Source of the DNA: an uncultured Nitrosomonas sp.
GTDB taxonomy: Bacteria; Pseudomonadota; Gammaproteobacteria; Burkholderiales; Nitrosomonadaceae
Length of the DNA stretch: 33,663 bases
Assembly (NCBI GenBank): GCA_902826115.1
Contig: CADEDO010000031.1
Coordinates: forward strand, 1 to 33,663
Direction: 5' to 3'
The position numbers and the translations under genes are program-made. Below, piece after piece: positions 18,291 to 28,189 of this stretch. The notes below the pieces were generated by a model. The model was not told the origin of the DNA. It saw only the letters and a program-made list of their open reading frames with translations, and did not search any database. Each line of letters begins with the position of its first letter. Position 1 is the stretch's first letter.

Positions 18291-19529
18291 ATGTCTCAAA
18301 ATAGTTTCTCTATGAATCGTCGCCCTAGTGTGGGTGTGCGTGTAGGTTCGATTATGTTGGGCGGTGGCGCGCCTATCGTGGTGCAATCAATGACCAATAC
18401 CGATACAGTCGATGAGGTTGCAACGACTGAACAGGTTGCGCAGTTGGCGCGCGCAGGATCTGAACTGGTTCGTATTACAGTAAATTCAATGGAGGCAGCC
18501 AGCGCAGTGGCGGGAATTCGTGCACGCTTGGATGATATGGGGTGTCACGTGCCGCTTGTTGGCGACTTTCACTTCAATGGTCATAAATTATTGACCAGTT
18601 ACCCCGAATGTGCGAAAGCTTTAGCCAAATTTCGCATCAATCCAGGGAATGTTGGTCATGGCAAGAAACGTGATGAACAATTTGCTACCTTGATTGAAAC
18701 GGCCTGCAAATATGACAAGCCGGTACGTATCGGCGTCAACTGGGGTAGCCTTGATCCAGAAATGTTGGCGCGCATCATGGATGAAAATGCATCTTCCAGT
18801 AATCCGCAGGATGCCAAATATGTGATGCGAGAAGCATTGATTACTTCAGCATTGGAAAGTGCTTCCAAAGCTGAAGAAATCGGCCTGAATCGAAATAAGA
18901 TTGTTTTGTCTTGTAAAGTAAGCGGTGTGCAGGATTTGATCATGGTATACCGCGAGCTGGCTGCGCGTTGTGACTATGCTCTCCATTTAGGGCTGACAGA
19001 AGCAGGTATGGGTTCTAAAGGCATTGTTGCCTCAACAGCGGCATTATCAGTTCTGTTACAGGAAGGCATTGGCGATACGATTCGTATTTCTCTGACACCT
19101 GAGCCTGGTGGAAGCCGCTCGCGCGAAGTCATTGTGGCGCAAGAAATTCTGCAAACGATGGGATTGCGTGCATTTGTCCCGCTAGTCGCTGCCTGTCCAG
19201 GCTGTGGACGTACAACCAGCACCTATTTCCAAGAATTGGCAGAAAGTATTCAAGCTTATGTGCGTGATGAAATGGTCGTATGGCGCGAGCAGTATGATGG
19301 TGTTGAGAATATGACATTGGCTGTCATGGGTTGCGTGGTCAATGGTCCGGGCGAGAGCAAGCATGCCAACATAGGAATCAGTTTGCCAGGATCTGGTGAA
19401 ACTCCGGTAGCTCCAGTATTTGTGGACGGTCAAAAAACCGTCACTTTAAAAGGCGATAATATTGCCTATGAGTTTCGCCAAATTGTTGATAAATATGTTA
19501 GCGAAAAGTATCCGAGAAAAGCTGTCTGA
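18291..19529 (+). CDS. ispG: 4-hydroxy-3-methylbut-2-enyl diphosphate synthase (flavodoxin)
   Basis: IspG converts methylerythritol cyclodiphosphate to HMBPP in the MEP route to isoprenoids, using a [4Fe-4S] cluster. The 412-residue protein has the cluster ligands C302 and C305 (ACPGCGRTT), C348 ([11 protein letters not shown]) and the glutamate E355 in the same motif, spaced as in the E. coli enzyme. The N-terminus shows [11 protein letters not shown]. It is longer than the E. coli protein (about 372 residues), with extra sequence in the middle, as I would expect for betaproteobacterial forms. Its TGA overlaps the hisS ATG by one base, so the two are probably translated together. Confidence 0.97.
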   Translation: MSQNSFSMNRRPSVGVRVGSIMLGGGAPIVVQSMTNTDTVDEVATTEQVAQLARAGSELVRITVNSMEAASAVAGIRARLDDMGCHVPLVGDFHFNGHKLLTSYPECAKALAKFRINPGNVGHGKKRDEQFATLIETACKYDKPVRIGVNWGSLDPEMLARIMDENASSSNPQDAKYVMREALITSALESASKAEEIGLNRNKIVLSCKVSGVQDLIMVYRELAARCDYALHLGLTEAGMGSKGIVASTAALSVLLQEGIGDTIRISLTPEPGGSRSREVIVAQEILQTMGLRAFVPLVAACPGCGRTTSTYFQELAESIQAYVRDEMVVWREQYDGVENMTLAVMGCVVNGPGESKHANIGISLPGSGETPVAPVFVDGQKTVTLKGDNIAYEFRQIVDKYVSEKYPRKAV

Positions 19530-20806
19530 TGGCTAATGGTGTAAAAGCAATCCGTGGGATGAATGATATCCTGCCTGATGAATCCTATCTGTGGGTTCAT
19601 TTTGAACAAATAATACAACAATGGTTGGCAGCCTATGGCTATCGCAACATTCGAACGCCTATCGTAGAACAGACTGATCTATTTGCCCGGTCGATAGGTG
19701 AAGTCACTGATATTGTTGAGAAAGAGATGTACACCTTTGTCGATCATCTCAACAATGATAGCTTGACTTTGCGCCCCGAAGGCACAGCTTCATGTGTGCG
19801 TGCTGTCATCGAGCATAATCTTTTGTATGCAGGCCCGCAAAGACTCTATTATGCGGGGCCCATGTTTCGACATGAACGGCCTCAAAAGGGACGATATCGA
19901 CAATTCCATCAGGTGGGAGTGGAAGCGTTAGGGTATGCCGGACCAGATATCGATGCTGAATTGATCGTGATGTGTGCACGCTTATGGGATTTGCTGGGGA
20001 TCTCTGGTTTGAGACTGGAAATCAGCACATTAGGTGATGCTGAGTCGCGTGCGCTGCATCGCACGCGTTTGATAAAGTACTTCGAGCAGCATCGCGATAG
20101 TTTGGATGAAGATGCGTTAAGGCGCTTGCACACCAATCCACTGCGCATATTGGACAGCAAAAATCCCAGAATGCAGATGATTATAGAGGGCGCGCCCAAG
20201 TTGATCGATGATCTGGATGAGGAATCGCGTATCCATTTTGAAACCTTGCAACATATCCTGCGCGAGCAGGGCATTAATTTTGACATCAATTTACGCTTGG
20301 TTCGAGGACTCGACTATTACAATCGAACCGTATTTGAATGGGTTACCGACAAGCTGGGGGCGCAGGGAACCGTTTGCGCGGGCGGTCGGTATGACGGATT
20401 AATTGAGCAAGTCGGGGGAAAACCCGCGCCAGCTTGTGGATTTGCAATGGGAATCGAACGCTTGCTTGCCTTGATGCAGGAACGTACTGAGAAAATAGGG
20501 CTACCTGTACCGGATATTTACATCGTACATCAGGGCGAACAAGTGACGGATTACGCCTGGACGTGTGCCGAATTTCTGCGTGATCATGGATTGAAGGTTA
20601 TTTTGCATTGCGGCGGTGGCAGCTTTAAGTCGCAAATGAAAAAAGCGGATGCTACGGGTGCTTGTTACGCGTTGATTATTGGCGATGATGAAGTCAAGGC
20701 ACAGGAAGTGACGATTAAGCCGCTGCGTGAACCTATTGAGCAAGCCAGTGTAAAATTAACCGCAGTCACTGAGCTTATTAAAAAACAAGCGTTATGTCAT
20801 CCATGA
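19529..20806 (+). CDS. hisS: Histidine-tRNA ligase
   Basis: It charges tRNA-His with histidine in the cytoplasm. The 425 residues match the family's usual length. Class II motifs are visible: IRGMNDILP at the N-terminus, motif 2 around [20 protein letters not shown], the histidine-A motif [13 protein letters not shown], and motif 3 in [10 protein letters not shown], followed by an anticodon-binding domain near 330-420. Only one copy is seen and all signatures are intact, so it should be the housekeeping synthetase rather than the paralogue HisZ, which lacks the HisA motif. The ATG at 19529 shares one base with the ispG stop. Confidence 0.97.
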   Translation: MANGVKAIRGMNDILPDESYLWVHFEQIIQQWLAAYGYRNIRTPIVEQTDLFARSIGEVTDIVEKEMYTFVDHLNNDSLTLRPEGTASCVRAVIEHNLLYAGPQRLYYAGPMFRHERPQKGRYRQFHQVGVEALGYAGPDIDAELIVMCARLWDLLGISGLRLEISTLGDAESRALHRTRLIKYFEQHRDSLDEDALRRLHTNPLRILDSKNPRMQMIIEGAPKLIDDLDEESRIHFETLQHILREQGINFDINLRLVRGLDYYNRTVFEWVTDKLGAQGTVCAGGRYDGLIEQVGGKPAPACGFAMGIERLLALMQERTEKIGLPVPDIYIVHQGEQVTDYAWTCAEFLRDHGLKVILHCGGGSFKSQMKKADATGACYALIIGDDEVKAQEVTIKPLREPIEQASVKLTAVTELIKKQALCHP

Positions 20807-20834
20807 GTGGATGTTTAATGTAACAAATAACTTT

Positions 20835-20848
20835 CTCAATTAATTGAG
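20835..20848. repeat. Perfect 14-base palindrome before yfgM
   Basis: CTCAATTAATTGAG is a perfect palindrome in the 76-base gap between hisS and yfgM, about 35 bases ahead of the yfgM ATG. It has no spacer, so it is better as a dimeric protein-binding site than as an RNA hairpin. It could also be chance in AT-rich DNA. Confidence 0.4.
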
Positions 20849-20882
20849 TTTCTCCAATACCAAACTTATTCAGGAAGATGCA

Positions 20883-21521
20883 ATGGCGACTTATGATCTT
20901 GAACAGCATGAAAAAATTGATGGAATCAAAACCTGGTGGGATAAATTCGGCACGGCTACCACGATCATTTTAACAGCGCTGCTGGTGACCGTTGGTAGCA
21001 TGCAAGCCTGGAAATATTATCAACAAAAACAATCACAGCAAGCAGCCGATTTGTATGTTTTGCTGCAGCAGGTGCAATTATCCAATGACGCAACGAGAAT
21101 CAATGATGCGGCACAATTGCTGACTGAGGGATTTCCATCCAGCGGTTATGCGCCTCGTGCTGCGTTGATTGCGGCGCAGGCCGATGTGCAGGCAGGTAAC
21201 ACTAAACGGGCGATACAAAATCTGCAATGGATCATTGATCATGCAAAAGAACCTGCCATGCATGATCTGGTGCGGCTCAGAATTGCAGGTATTTTGTTGG
21301 ATGAAGAAAAATACGATGAAGCCCTTAAAACGCTCAATGTCCAGCATGATGAAACTTTTTCTGGGTTATATTCTGATCGCAAGGGCGATATATTGGTTGC
21401 AGCAAAGAAAATTTCTGAAGCGCGTCTCAGCTATCAGGCAGCCATTGATAAGCTGAGTAAGACAAGTAATTATCATAGTATCGTCCAAATGAAATTGGAT
21501 GCATTAGGCAACTCCGAATAA
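20883..21521 (+). CDS. YfgM family TPR protein (ancillary SecYEG translocon subunit)
   Basis: YfgM proteins are single-span inner-membrane proteins with a periplasmic TPR domain; in E. coli YfgM associates with SecYEG and PpiD and helps hand over exported proteins. The 212-residue protein has a short N-terminal tail, one transmembrane helix at about 24-43 (TTIILTALLVTVGSMQAW) and then helical repeats (AALIAAQADVQAGNTKRAIQ). The start is ATG 20883 with AGGAAG five bases upstream; the conserved family N-terminus ATYDLEQHEKIDGIKTWW begins there. An in-frame TTG at 20844 lacks such support. The place between hisS and bamB is standard. Confidence 0.88.
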   Translation: MATYDLEQHEKIDGIKTWWDKFGTATTIILTALLVTVGSMQAWKYYQQKQSQQAADLYVLLQQVQLSNDATRINDAAQLLTEGFPSSGYAPRAALIAAQADVQAGNTKRAIQNLQWIIDHAKEPAMHDLVRLRIAGILLDEEKYDEALKTLNVQHDETFSGLYSDRKGDILVAAKKISEARLSYQAAIDKLSKTSNYHSIVQMKLDALGNSE

Positions 21522-21529
21522 TCATTATA

Positions 21530-22756
21530 GTGACTGCTCAATTGCATTTTGCCGGACCTAGGCATTTCTTTTTATTATCGTTATGGGTTGTTTTGCTACT
21601 GTCGGGCTGTGGCAGCACGATGAACCCATTTGATATGCGCATCATTGAATCAATGAGTACGCAAATATCAGACATCTTTGTTAAAGAAGAAGAAATTGTC
21701 TATGACAAGGAAGAGCTGGATGCTTTGAAAGCGGCTACCCGTATTCCCTTGAAATGGAAAAATAAGGTGAGCGAGAGCCGGATTGCCTCTTTCAGTCTGG
21801 CGTATGAAAATGGCGCATTATACGCGGCAGATGAAGAGGGAAAGCTTACGAAATACGATGCTGCGACTGGCAAAGAGATATGGCAGGTCAAAACTAAAAA
21901 TAAATTTTCGGCGGGAGTTGGCATCGGTGAGGGGTTAATTCTTGTAGGAACCTTTAAAGGCGAAGTGCTGGCTTATAATGACTCCGGTCATATGTTATGG
22001 CGAGCAATGGTTACCAGCGAAATTCTCAGTCCGCCCCAAGTACAGAATAATATCGTTGTCGTGCGCACTTTAGATGGTCGAATCTTTGCGCTTGATGCTA
22101 TCGACGGTAAGCGTAAGTGGATTTATCAAGGAGCGACGCCTGCATTGACCGTGCGCAGTACCGCTGGAATAACCCTTGCGCATGGCGCTGTATTTGCTGG
22201 TTTCCCCGGTGGTAAATTAGTGGCAATGAGTTTGTTTAATGGCAATGTGGGTTGGGAAGTGGCGGTTTCGCAACCGCGTGGTGTGACTGAATTGGAAAGA
22301 ATGACGGATATCACCAGTGCGCCGGTAGTCAATAATCGATTTGTGTGCGCGGTCGCTTACCAAGGGCGCGTGGGATGTTTTGCGGTTAATGATGGCTCCC
22401 AGATATGGGCACGCGAATCTTCCAGCAGTGCCGGCCTGACCATGGACAATGATTATGTGTATGTCACTGAAGATAAAGGTATCATTGCTGCGTATGACAT
22501 ACTGACCGGTGCTGGTATGTGGAAACAAAGTAAACTAGGGAGTAAAAAATTAACCCGCCCCATCCTGATGGGTCAATACCTTATCATCGCTGATGACCAA
22601 GGCTATGTGAATATACTTCGAAACTACGACGGTGCATTGATGGCTCGCGCCGCAACTGATGGTAGTAATATCAAAACAATGGCCAGTGCATTGCCGGATG
22701 GGTTTTCAGTGCAAACGACTGAAGGGGGGGTTTACGCCTTTAGTACACAATTCTAG
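21530..22756 (+). CDS. bamB: Outer membrane protein assembly factor BamB
   Basis: BamB is a beta-propeller lipoprotein of the BAM complex that supports BamA in inserting beta-barrel proteins into the outer membrane. The 408-residue protein has a hydrophobic signal sequence and lipobox LLSGC with the lipidated cysteine at residue 27. PQQ-like propeller repeats follow, each with a G-x-W or A-x-D pattern (KYDAATGKEIWQVKT, FALDAIDGKRKWIYQ, AYDILTGAGMWKQ). The GTG start at 21530 lies 8 bases after the yfgM stop. tamA and tamB, a second barrel-assembly pair, lie just downstream on the other strand. Confidence 0.95.
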   Translation: MTAQLHFAGPRHFFLLSLWVVLLLSGCGSTMNPFDMRIIESMSTQISDIFVKEEEIVYDKEELDALKAATRIPLKWKNKVSESRIASFSLAYENGALYAADEEGKLTKYDAATGKEIWQVKTKNKFSAGVGIGEGLILVGTFKGEVLAYNDSGHMLWRAMVTSEILSPPQVQNNIVVVRTLDGRIFALDAIDGKRKWIYQGATPALTVRSTAGITLAHGAVFAGFPGGKLVAMSLFNGNVGWEVAVSQPRGVTELERMTDITSAPVVNNRFVCAVAYQGRVGCFAVNDGSQIWARESSSSAGLTMDNDYVYVTEDKGIIAAYDILTGAGMWKQSKLGSKKLTRPILMGQYLIIADDQGYVNILRNYDGALMARAATDGSNIKTMASALPDGFSVQTTEGGVYAFSTQF

Positions 22757-22870
22757 AAATTTTGTAAGTCTTTCTGAATCTTATAGATTCGCCTATACTC
22801 TAACACTGGTTTCAATGTTCTTTCCATTTAATCACACCTATCGTGTACGGCACACTAGTCGCATAAAATA

Positions 22871-24268
22871 ATGAAACCCACACTTGTTCTGGTTGGTCGC
22901 CCTAATGTTGGCAAATCAACTTTATTTAATCGCTTAACGCGCACTCGTGATGCAATTGTCGCGGATATTCCGGGTCTGACGCGCGACCGTCACTATGGTC
23001 ATGGGCGAGTCGGCGATAAACCTTATCTGGTGATGGATACCGGAGGCTTCGAACCCGTCGTCAAAGAAGGCATTTTACATGCCATGGCCAAGCAAACATT
23101 GCAAGCCATTGATGAAGCCGACAAAGTGCTGTTTATCGTGGATGGGCGACAAGGAGTCACTGCTCACGACAAAATTATTGCCGAGCAACTGCGCAAATCC
23201 GGGAAGAATATTCTGCTGGTGGTCAATAAAACCGAAGGCATGGCGATTGCGGTTGTGACGGCCGAGTTCTATGAGTTAGGGTTGGGTGAGCCGTGTGCAG
23301 TATCGGCCATGCATGGTGACCATATCAAAGACCTTGCCGAATGGGCATTGGCTGATTTTCCAGAGACTGAAGAAGAATCCCCAGCAAGTAAACATCCTAA
23401 AATTGCCATCGTCGGTCGCCCTAATGTCGGCAAGTCGACATTGATTAATACCTTGCTGGGTGAGGAGCGGGTGATAGCTTTTGATCAACCTGGAACTACT
23501 CGCGATAGTATTTATATCGATTTCGAACATAAAGAAAAGCACTATACATTGATCGACACGGCTGGTTTGCGCCGGCGTGGGCATGTATTTGAAACCGTGG
23601 AGAAATTCTCTGTCATCAAAACCTTGCAAGCGATTGAAGATGCCAATGTTGTAGTGCTGGTGCTGGATGCGAGAAGTGAAATTTCCGATCAGGATGCTCA
23701 TATTGCGGGCTTTATCCTGGAAGCAGGGCGTGCACTCGTGATTGCGGTGAACAAGTGGGATGGCCTGGATGAATATCAACGCGATATGATTAAACATGAA
23801 TTGGCTCGCAAGCTGGCTTTTCTGGGTTTTGCGCAATTACATTATATTTCTGCGCTGCACGGCAAGGGTATGAGCAATTTGCTGCCCTCGATTGATAAAG
23901 CGTATGCGGCAGCCATGGCAGATTTGTCGACACCGAAGCTAACACGCGCGTTGATTGCGGCCGTCGAGAAGCATCCACCACCGCGCGGAGGCATGTCGCG
24001 CCCTAAAATGCGCTATGCTCACCAAGGAGGCTCCAATCCGCCGCTCATCATCGTGCATGGCACCATGCTCAATCATGTGCCGGAAAGCTATCGTCGCTAT
24101 CTGGAAAATACTTTCCGTGAAGTTTTTAAACTGTCGGGAACACCCTTGCGGGTTGATTTTAAAGTCGGACATAATCCTTATGCCGACAAGAAACCCGCGC
24201 CACCCACCGAAGCTGAAGCCCGGCGTGCGCATAGTCGGCGCCGGCGCAATCGGAAGAAATACGGATAA
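22871..24268 (+). CDS. der: Ribosome biogenesis GTPase Der (EngA)
   Basis: Der is a double GTPase required for maturation of the 50S subunit. The 465 residues hold two G domains: the first P-loop at the N-terminus ([15 protein letters not shown]) and the second at residues 182-189 ([15 protein letters not shown]), each with its DxxG (DTGG, DTAG) and NKxD-type motif (NKTE, NKWD). A C-terminal KH-like domain and a very basic tail ([10 protein letters not shown]) follow. NKTE replaces NKxD in the first domain, as is usual for Der. The 114 bases after bamB contain GAATC-TTATA-GATTC, a small hairpin without a T-run. The gene ends 69 bases from the convergent tamB, with no clear terminator. Confidence 0.97.
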   Translation: MKPTLVLVGRPNVGKSTLFNRLTRTRDAIVADIPGLTRDRHYGHGRVGDKPYLVMDTGGFEPVVKEGILHAMAKQTLQAIDEADKVLFIVDGRQGVTAHDKIIAEQLRKSGKNILLVVNKTEGMAIAVVTAEFYELGLGEPCAVSAMHGDHIKDLAEWALADFPETEEESPASKHPKIAIVGRPNVGKSTLINTLLGEERVIAFDQPGTTRDSIYIDFEHKEKHYTLIDTAGLRRRGHVFETVEKFSVIKTLQAIEDANVVVLVLDARSEISDQDAHIAGFILEAGRALVIAVNKWDGLDEYQRDMIKHELARKLAFLGFAQLHYISALHGKGMSNLLPSIDKAYAAAMADLSTPKLTRALIAAVEKHPPPRGGMSRPKMRYAHQGGSNPPLIIVHGTMLNHVPESYRRYLENTFREVFKLSGTPLRVDFKVGHNPYADKKPAPPTEAEARRAHSRRRRNRKKYG

Positions 24269-24337
24269 GCGAAGCGCGCCCGGTCGGGGTGAGTGGACTG
24301 GTTTCTTCGATATGCATTAATTGTGATTTAGTAAACG

Positions 24338-27300
24338 CTAGTCAAACTGCAGGGTATAAAACAAATCAATCGCGTTATCTTCACCGGCTTGTGTGACTAC
24401 AGTGACTTTGGGCGTCAGATTATAAGTAAGCTTGGTGATGCCCATCGTGGTGGTTGCCAGGCTGCGCTCATAACTCAGATATGCACGCGATGAGATGCGT
24501 TTGCCCACCATGCCGATTTGCCCACTGAGCGGACTGCCGGTGCTGGCCTGCTTGACCGCGATTTCATCAACGCCCAAAGCGCTACTGATGCGTTCGGTAA
24601 TGCCGACGCCGGATTGACCACCCAATATCGACCCTGCTGCTGCCAGCAGTAAAGAAGTGTCCAAGCCCGTTGTTTCAGGTTTCCTTCCTAAAACGATCCA
24701 TGATAACTTCTCAGTATCGGGAACTTCCGGAGTAGATACCAACTTGATGCGTGGGTGGCGCACGGAACCCATAATTTCAACGCCGGCTTCTACCGGTAAA
24801 TTTTCTCGAATCGCCAGAATATTCAAACCGGGATCATCCAATGGCCCTTGGAAATTGACAATGCCACGCTTTACTTTCAGGTGCTGGCCATAGGCTTTGA
24901 ATGTGGTGTCTTGCGCTGCAATGGAGCCATTTACTTTGAGGGTATTGCGGTGATCGTTCTGAACTTTCAATTGACCGGCAAGGCGGCCTTCCAATCCGGA
25001 TGCACGTATAAAAAACTTTTCTCCTAGATCAAAATTCGCATCCAGTTGAAGCAATATTTTTTGCTGGGCAGAGTGGGGAGCGTTTACAAAAATAACATCT
25101 TCAGATAATTCGGGCCGATCTGCAGGTGGTTGCAACAATAAACCGGCATCTGCCACGATATTACTTTCCAGGCTTAATCTGTTTTTGTGAAACTTGGCCT
25201 GGCCGGAGCCGGACACAATGCCCCAATAATCGGTTTTGTGAGTGAGCGGGAACTGATTGAGTTTGAAATTTAAAGCACTTTCATTACCCACTAATCCTAT
25301 GTTTCCGGTGATGGTCAGCGAACCTGATTGATCACCGAGTTGCATATCCTTGAGCAAGCGATCGTCAGGCGGTGATTCAGGGGGGGTAATAAAACTGAGT
25401 TGATCAATCGTCAAGTTGGATTGATGAAAACTGGCCAGTAAATTACCTTGCTGCAAATGGATTCCATGTTCCAGCAATGCGATACTCAATGCTTTACCGG
25501 AGGCCTCACCATTGAAATCTGGCTGATTCAGTGTTCCTTGAATATGTGCTCGTGCTCGAAGTTGTCCGTCAATGTTAATACTGTCGCCCAGGATGGGATC
25601 GATCCATTTTAAATTTGCGATATTTGCAATCACTTCCCCGCTTAGCGGCGCATGTTCGGAAATAGACCAGCGATGGTTGGATTGTTGGATCGGTAGAGTC
25701 AAATGCGCATCAGCGGTACCGATATATTGGCTGATTAACTCAAACTTGCCAGTGATCTTTTCGTCCCGAGCCGCCAGTTTTAATTGCATAATCTCTAGCC
25801 CGATGGGCTGCGGGACTTCGCCAGGCAGATACCAATCACCTTTTTCCCTGTGTATATGGAGATTGCCAGTGAGTTGAGTATTGGAAGTGAAATCCCAGTG
25901 ACCGCCCAAATGTAAGAAGGGTTGCTTCAATTCCGGATGTTCGCCGGGCAATAAGGCAATGCCGGTAAAATTGCCGCGAGTTTTCCAATCTTGAGGTGTC
26001 CATTGCAGCTGATCGATGTGGATATGTCCATCGGAAATGGAGAAAGTGGTCTGTCCAAGCGAAGCCTGTTCGGGACTGATTGAAACCTTGGTGGGTGACA
26101 TTAGCCGAATGGGGATTTTGCCGCTGGAGGATAATTCGGTTAATTGTCCATTCCAGCGCAAGGATGATAGTGGGGTTTTAACATCTACGCCGCCAGCTGC
26201 TTTTAATTGAATCTTGGTTTTGTCATGGATTTGTACTTTAGCCAACAGAATATGGTCAGAAATTTTTCCATTGGCTTCGAGATTCAGGTCATTAATGAGT
26301 GTTTTCTCGTGCTCAGCATAGTTCTCAATCGCTACTTTGATGGCTAGGCTCTCTTTGTTGATTTGCCCACGGGCCATTAATCCTGATAAATGCCGGTTTC
26401 CCGGCAAATACAGTTGTCGGCTTTTGATGTTGAGATCCATATCAGGGGATTCAAGACTGCCACGCAACTGTATGCGTGACTGCAAGTCACCCGCTACTCC
26501 GAAGCCGATTTGCTCCAAGGAAGGTGCATTTACGGTTAACAGGAGGGTATCTCCCGATTGGCCAATACCGCCTTGAGTCAGAAAATGATTGGCGCCCAGA
26601 TTGAGTGCTGCGTTACCTTTGAATTGTGTCAGTCCGTTAAATGTCACTTCACCGCTGCCGGTTACCGGGAATTTTGCCCAACGACTGTTTTGAATTGTAT
26701 AGTTCAATGTTCCAGCAACACGGTCAGCCCATTGACCGGATAGATGAATGGCGGCATTGAGATTGGAAGCAGGTGCTTGCCGGATGAAATCTGCAATATT
26801 GAAATGGGTTAGATGACCGGAAACTTCAAAGGCAGGTACAGCGCCAAGATCAAACTTTCCCTGTCCCGTTAGCCGGGATTTGCTGTGCTGGAGATTAAAC
26901 TGCTCCAGTTTGATATGTTGATTAGATCGCGTCACATCGGCCATTAAACTGATCGATTGATCCTTGAGCTGGATATGCGCTGTTTGTTTCTGAGCGTCGC
27001 CTTCCAGTTTGATTTGCCCTGATACCTGAGCAGTACGCAGGCGGCTATCTATATGCTGTGGATTAAGCCGGTTAACCAGCAAATGGCCTGAACCTGTGGC
27101 ATCCTTGAAATCCCAAAGTAGATTTCCCTCCATGCTTGCATTGGCAGTCATTTGCGCGTGTATATCCTGCAATACCAGAACTTCTGCGGTAATGCGTGCT
27201 TGCGTGCTGATTGAGGAAAATGGAAGGCCGTTGTTGTTCAGTGTGTTTGCTGAGTAATTTTCAACCAGGATGCGACCTTCCAATTCTCCAGATGCATTTT

Positions 27301-28186
27301 GAGCCAAATTTGCGGATACCGAGAGGCTGGCATGCGGTGCATCAGCAAGAAAAATAGCCGGGTCAATATCTGCTATTGCAGCATGCAACTGGGTCACCGG
27401 ATTCACTGTAAACGGGCGCAAGTGTAGCGTTAAGTCCCTTTTTCCGGTGGGTGGTTTGGCATTGACTTGAATGATCATTTGTTCCAGATTGCCGGCGATC
27501 ACCGCCTGAGTATCTCCCCAGTGTTTGGCATCTGACCAATCAATCTTTCCTGATAAATCAAACGGAGTGCTGCCATTCAATGTCGCCAGAGCGCTCAATG
27601 ATCCCCATGGTGTATGAAAATCCAAGTGATTGAGTTGGTGGCGCTGTCCGTCGCTTGCTAGCGACGATGTAAGATCAGACACAATCAGAGCAGGCTGTTC
27701 ACCCATTGCCGAAATGATATGTATGGAGCTGACTTTAATTTGCTGAACGGACAAAGCGAATGGTAGTTGTAAGCTTGCGGGCAAAGTGGGGGGCGAGTCT
27801 GATGCTGGCGCAGGCGGGAGGAGGGCGCGCAATGTTTCAACAGTGATTTGTCGAATGTTGATCTGTTTTCGCAGCAAATCACCTGGATTCCAGGTAATCT
27901 GCACATTGTGCAGTTCCAGCCGGAGTTCATTGTGATCAAAAAGGACGCGGTCAATTTGTATCGCTTGCAGGGTTCCCTGAATGCCTTCAAATTGAATGAC
28001 ATCAGGGTTCAGGCGATGGACAGTAGAGAAAATCCATTGCAAACCGGATTGACTATTGAATAACCAATACCCTGTCATTGAAACCGATGACAGCCCAACC
28101 AGCAGTAAGCCGATCAGCCAGCTGTATTTAATTTTACGGCTGACAGAATTGTGCGGGGTATTATCGGTCGGAGTGGGCATGTTCAC
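24338..28186 (-). CDS. tamB: Translocation and assembly module subunit TamB
   Basis: TamB is an inner-membrane-anchored, periplasm-spanning AsmA-like protein that works with TamA and is implicated in barrel export and phospholipid transport to the outer membrane. The 1282-residue protein has a cytoplasmic N-terminus, one transmembrane segment at about 23-44 (SWLIGLLLVGLSSVSMTGYW) and a very long beta-rich body. The C-terminal DUF490/TamB domain shows GIVNFQGPLDDPGLNI, GSVRHPRIKLVSTPEVPD and SWIVLGRKPE. Translation starts at GTG 28186, three bases after the tamA stop, or at ATG 28180; neither has a good Shine-Dalgarno sequence, so it may depend on tamA translation. Confidence 0.93.
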   Translation of the reverse strand: MNMPTPTDNTPHNSVSRKIKYSWLIGLLLVGLSSVSMTGYWLFNSQSGLQWIFSTVHRLNPDVIQFEGIQGTLQAIQIDRVLFDHNELRLELHNVQITWNPGDLLRKQINIRQITVETLRALLPPAPASDSPPTLPASLQLPFALSVQQIKVSSIHIISAMGEQPALIVSDLTSSLASDGQRHQLNHLDFHTPWGSLSALATLNGSTPFDLSGKIDWSDAKHWGDTQAVIAGNLEQMIIQVNAKPPTGKRDLTLHLRPFTVNPVTQLHAAIADIDPAIFLADAPHASLSVSANLAQNASGELEGRILVENYSANTLNNNGLPFSSISTQARITAEVLVLQDIHAQMTANASMEGNLLWDFKDATGSGHLLVNRLNPQHIDSRLRTAQVSGQIKLEGDAQKQTAHIQLKDQSISLMADVTRSNQHIKLEQFNLQHSKSRLTGQGKFDLGAVPAFEVSGHLTHFNIADFIRQAPASNLNAAIHLSGQWADRVAGTLNYTIQNSRWAKFPVTGSGEVTFNGLTQFKGNAALNLGANHFLTQGGIGQSGDTLLLTVNAPSLEQIGFGVAGDLQSRIQLRGSLESPDMDLNIKSRQLYLPGNRHLSGLMARGQINKESLAIKVAIENYAEHEKTLINDLNLEANGKISDHILLAKVQIHDKTKIQLKAAGGVDVKTPLSSLRWNGQLTELSSSGKIPIRLMSPTKVSISPEQASLGQTTFSISDGHIHIDQLQWTPQDWKTRGNFTGIALLPGEHPELKQPFLHLGGHWDFTSNTQLTGNLHIHREKGDWYLPGEVPQPIGLEIMQLKLAARDEKITGKFELISQYIGTADAHLTLPIQQSNHRWSISEHAPLSGEVIANIANLKWIDPILGDSINIDGQLRARAHIQGTLNQPDFNGEASGKALSIALLEHGIHLQQGNLLASFHQSNLTIDQLSFITPPESPPDDRLLKDMQLGDQSGSLTITGNIGLVGNESALNFKLNQFPLTHKTDYWGIVSGSGQAKFHKNRLSLESNIVADAGLLLQPPADRPELSEDVIFVNAPHSAQQKILLQLDANFDLGEKFFIRASGLEGRLAGQLKVQNDHRNTLKVNGSIAAQDTTFKAYGQHLKVKRGIVNFQGPLDDPGLNILAIRENLPVEAGVEIMGSVRHPRIKLVSTPEVPDTEKLSWIVLGRKPETTGLDTSLLLAAAGSILGGQSGVGITERISSALGVDEIAVKQASTGSPLSGQIGMVGKRISSRAYLSYERSLATTTMGITKLTYNLTPKVTVVTQAGEDNAIDLFYTLQFD

Positions 28187-28189
28187 AGT

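Noticed and set aside
23276..23836. 186-residue antisense frame inside der
   Set aside because: It lies opposite a fully conserved GTPase gene and has no recognisable domain or start signals.
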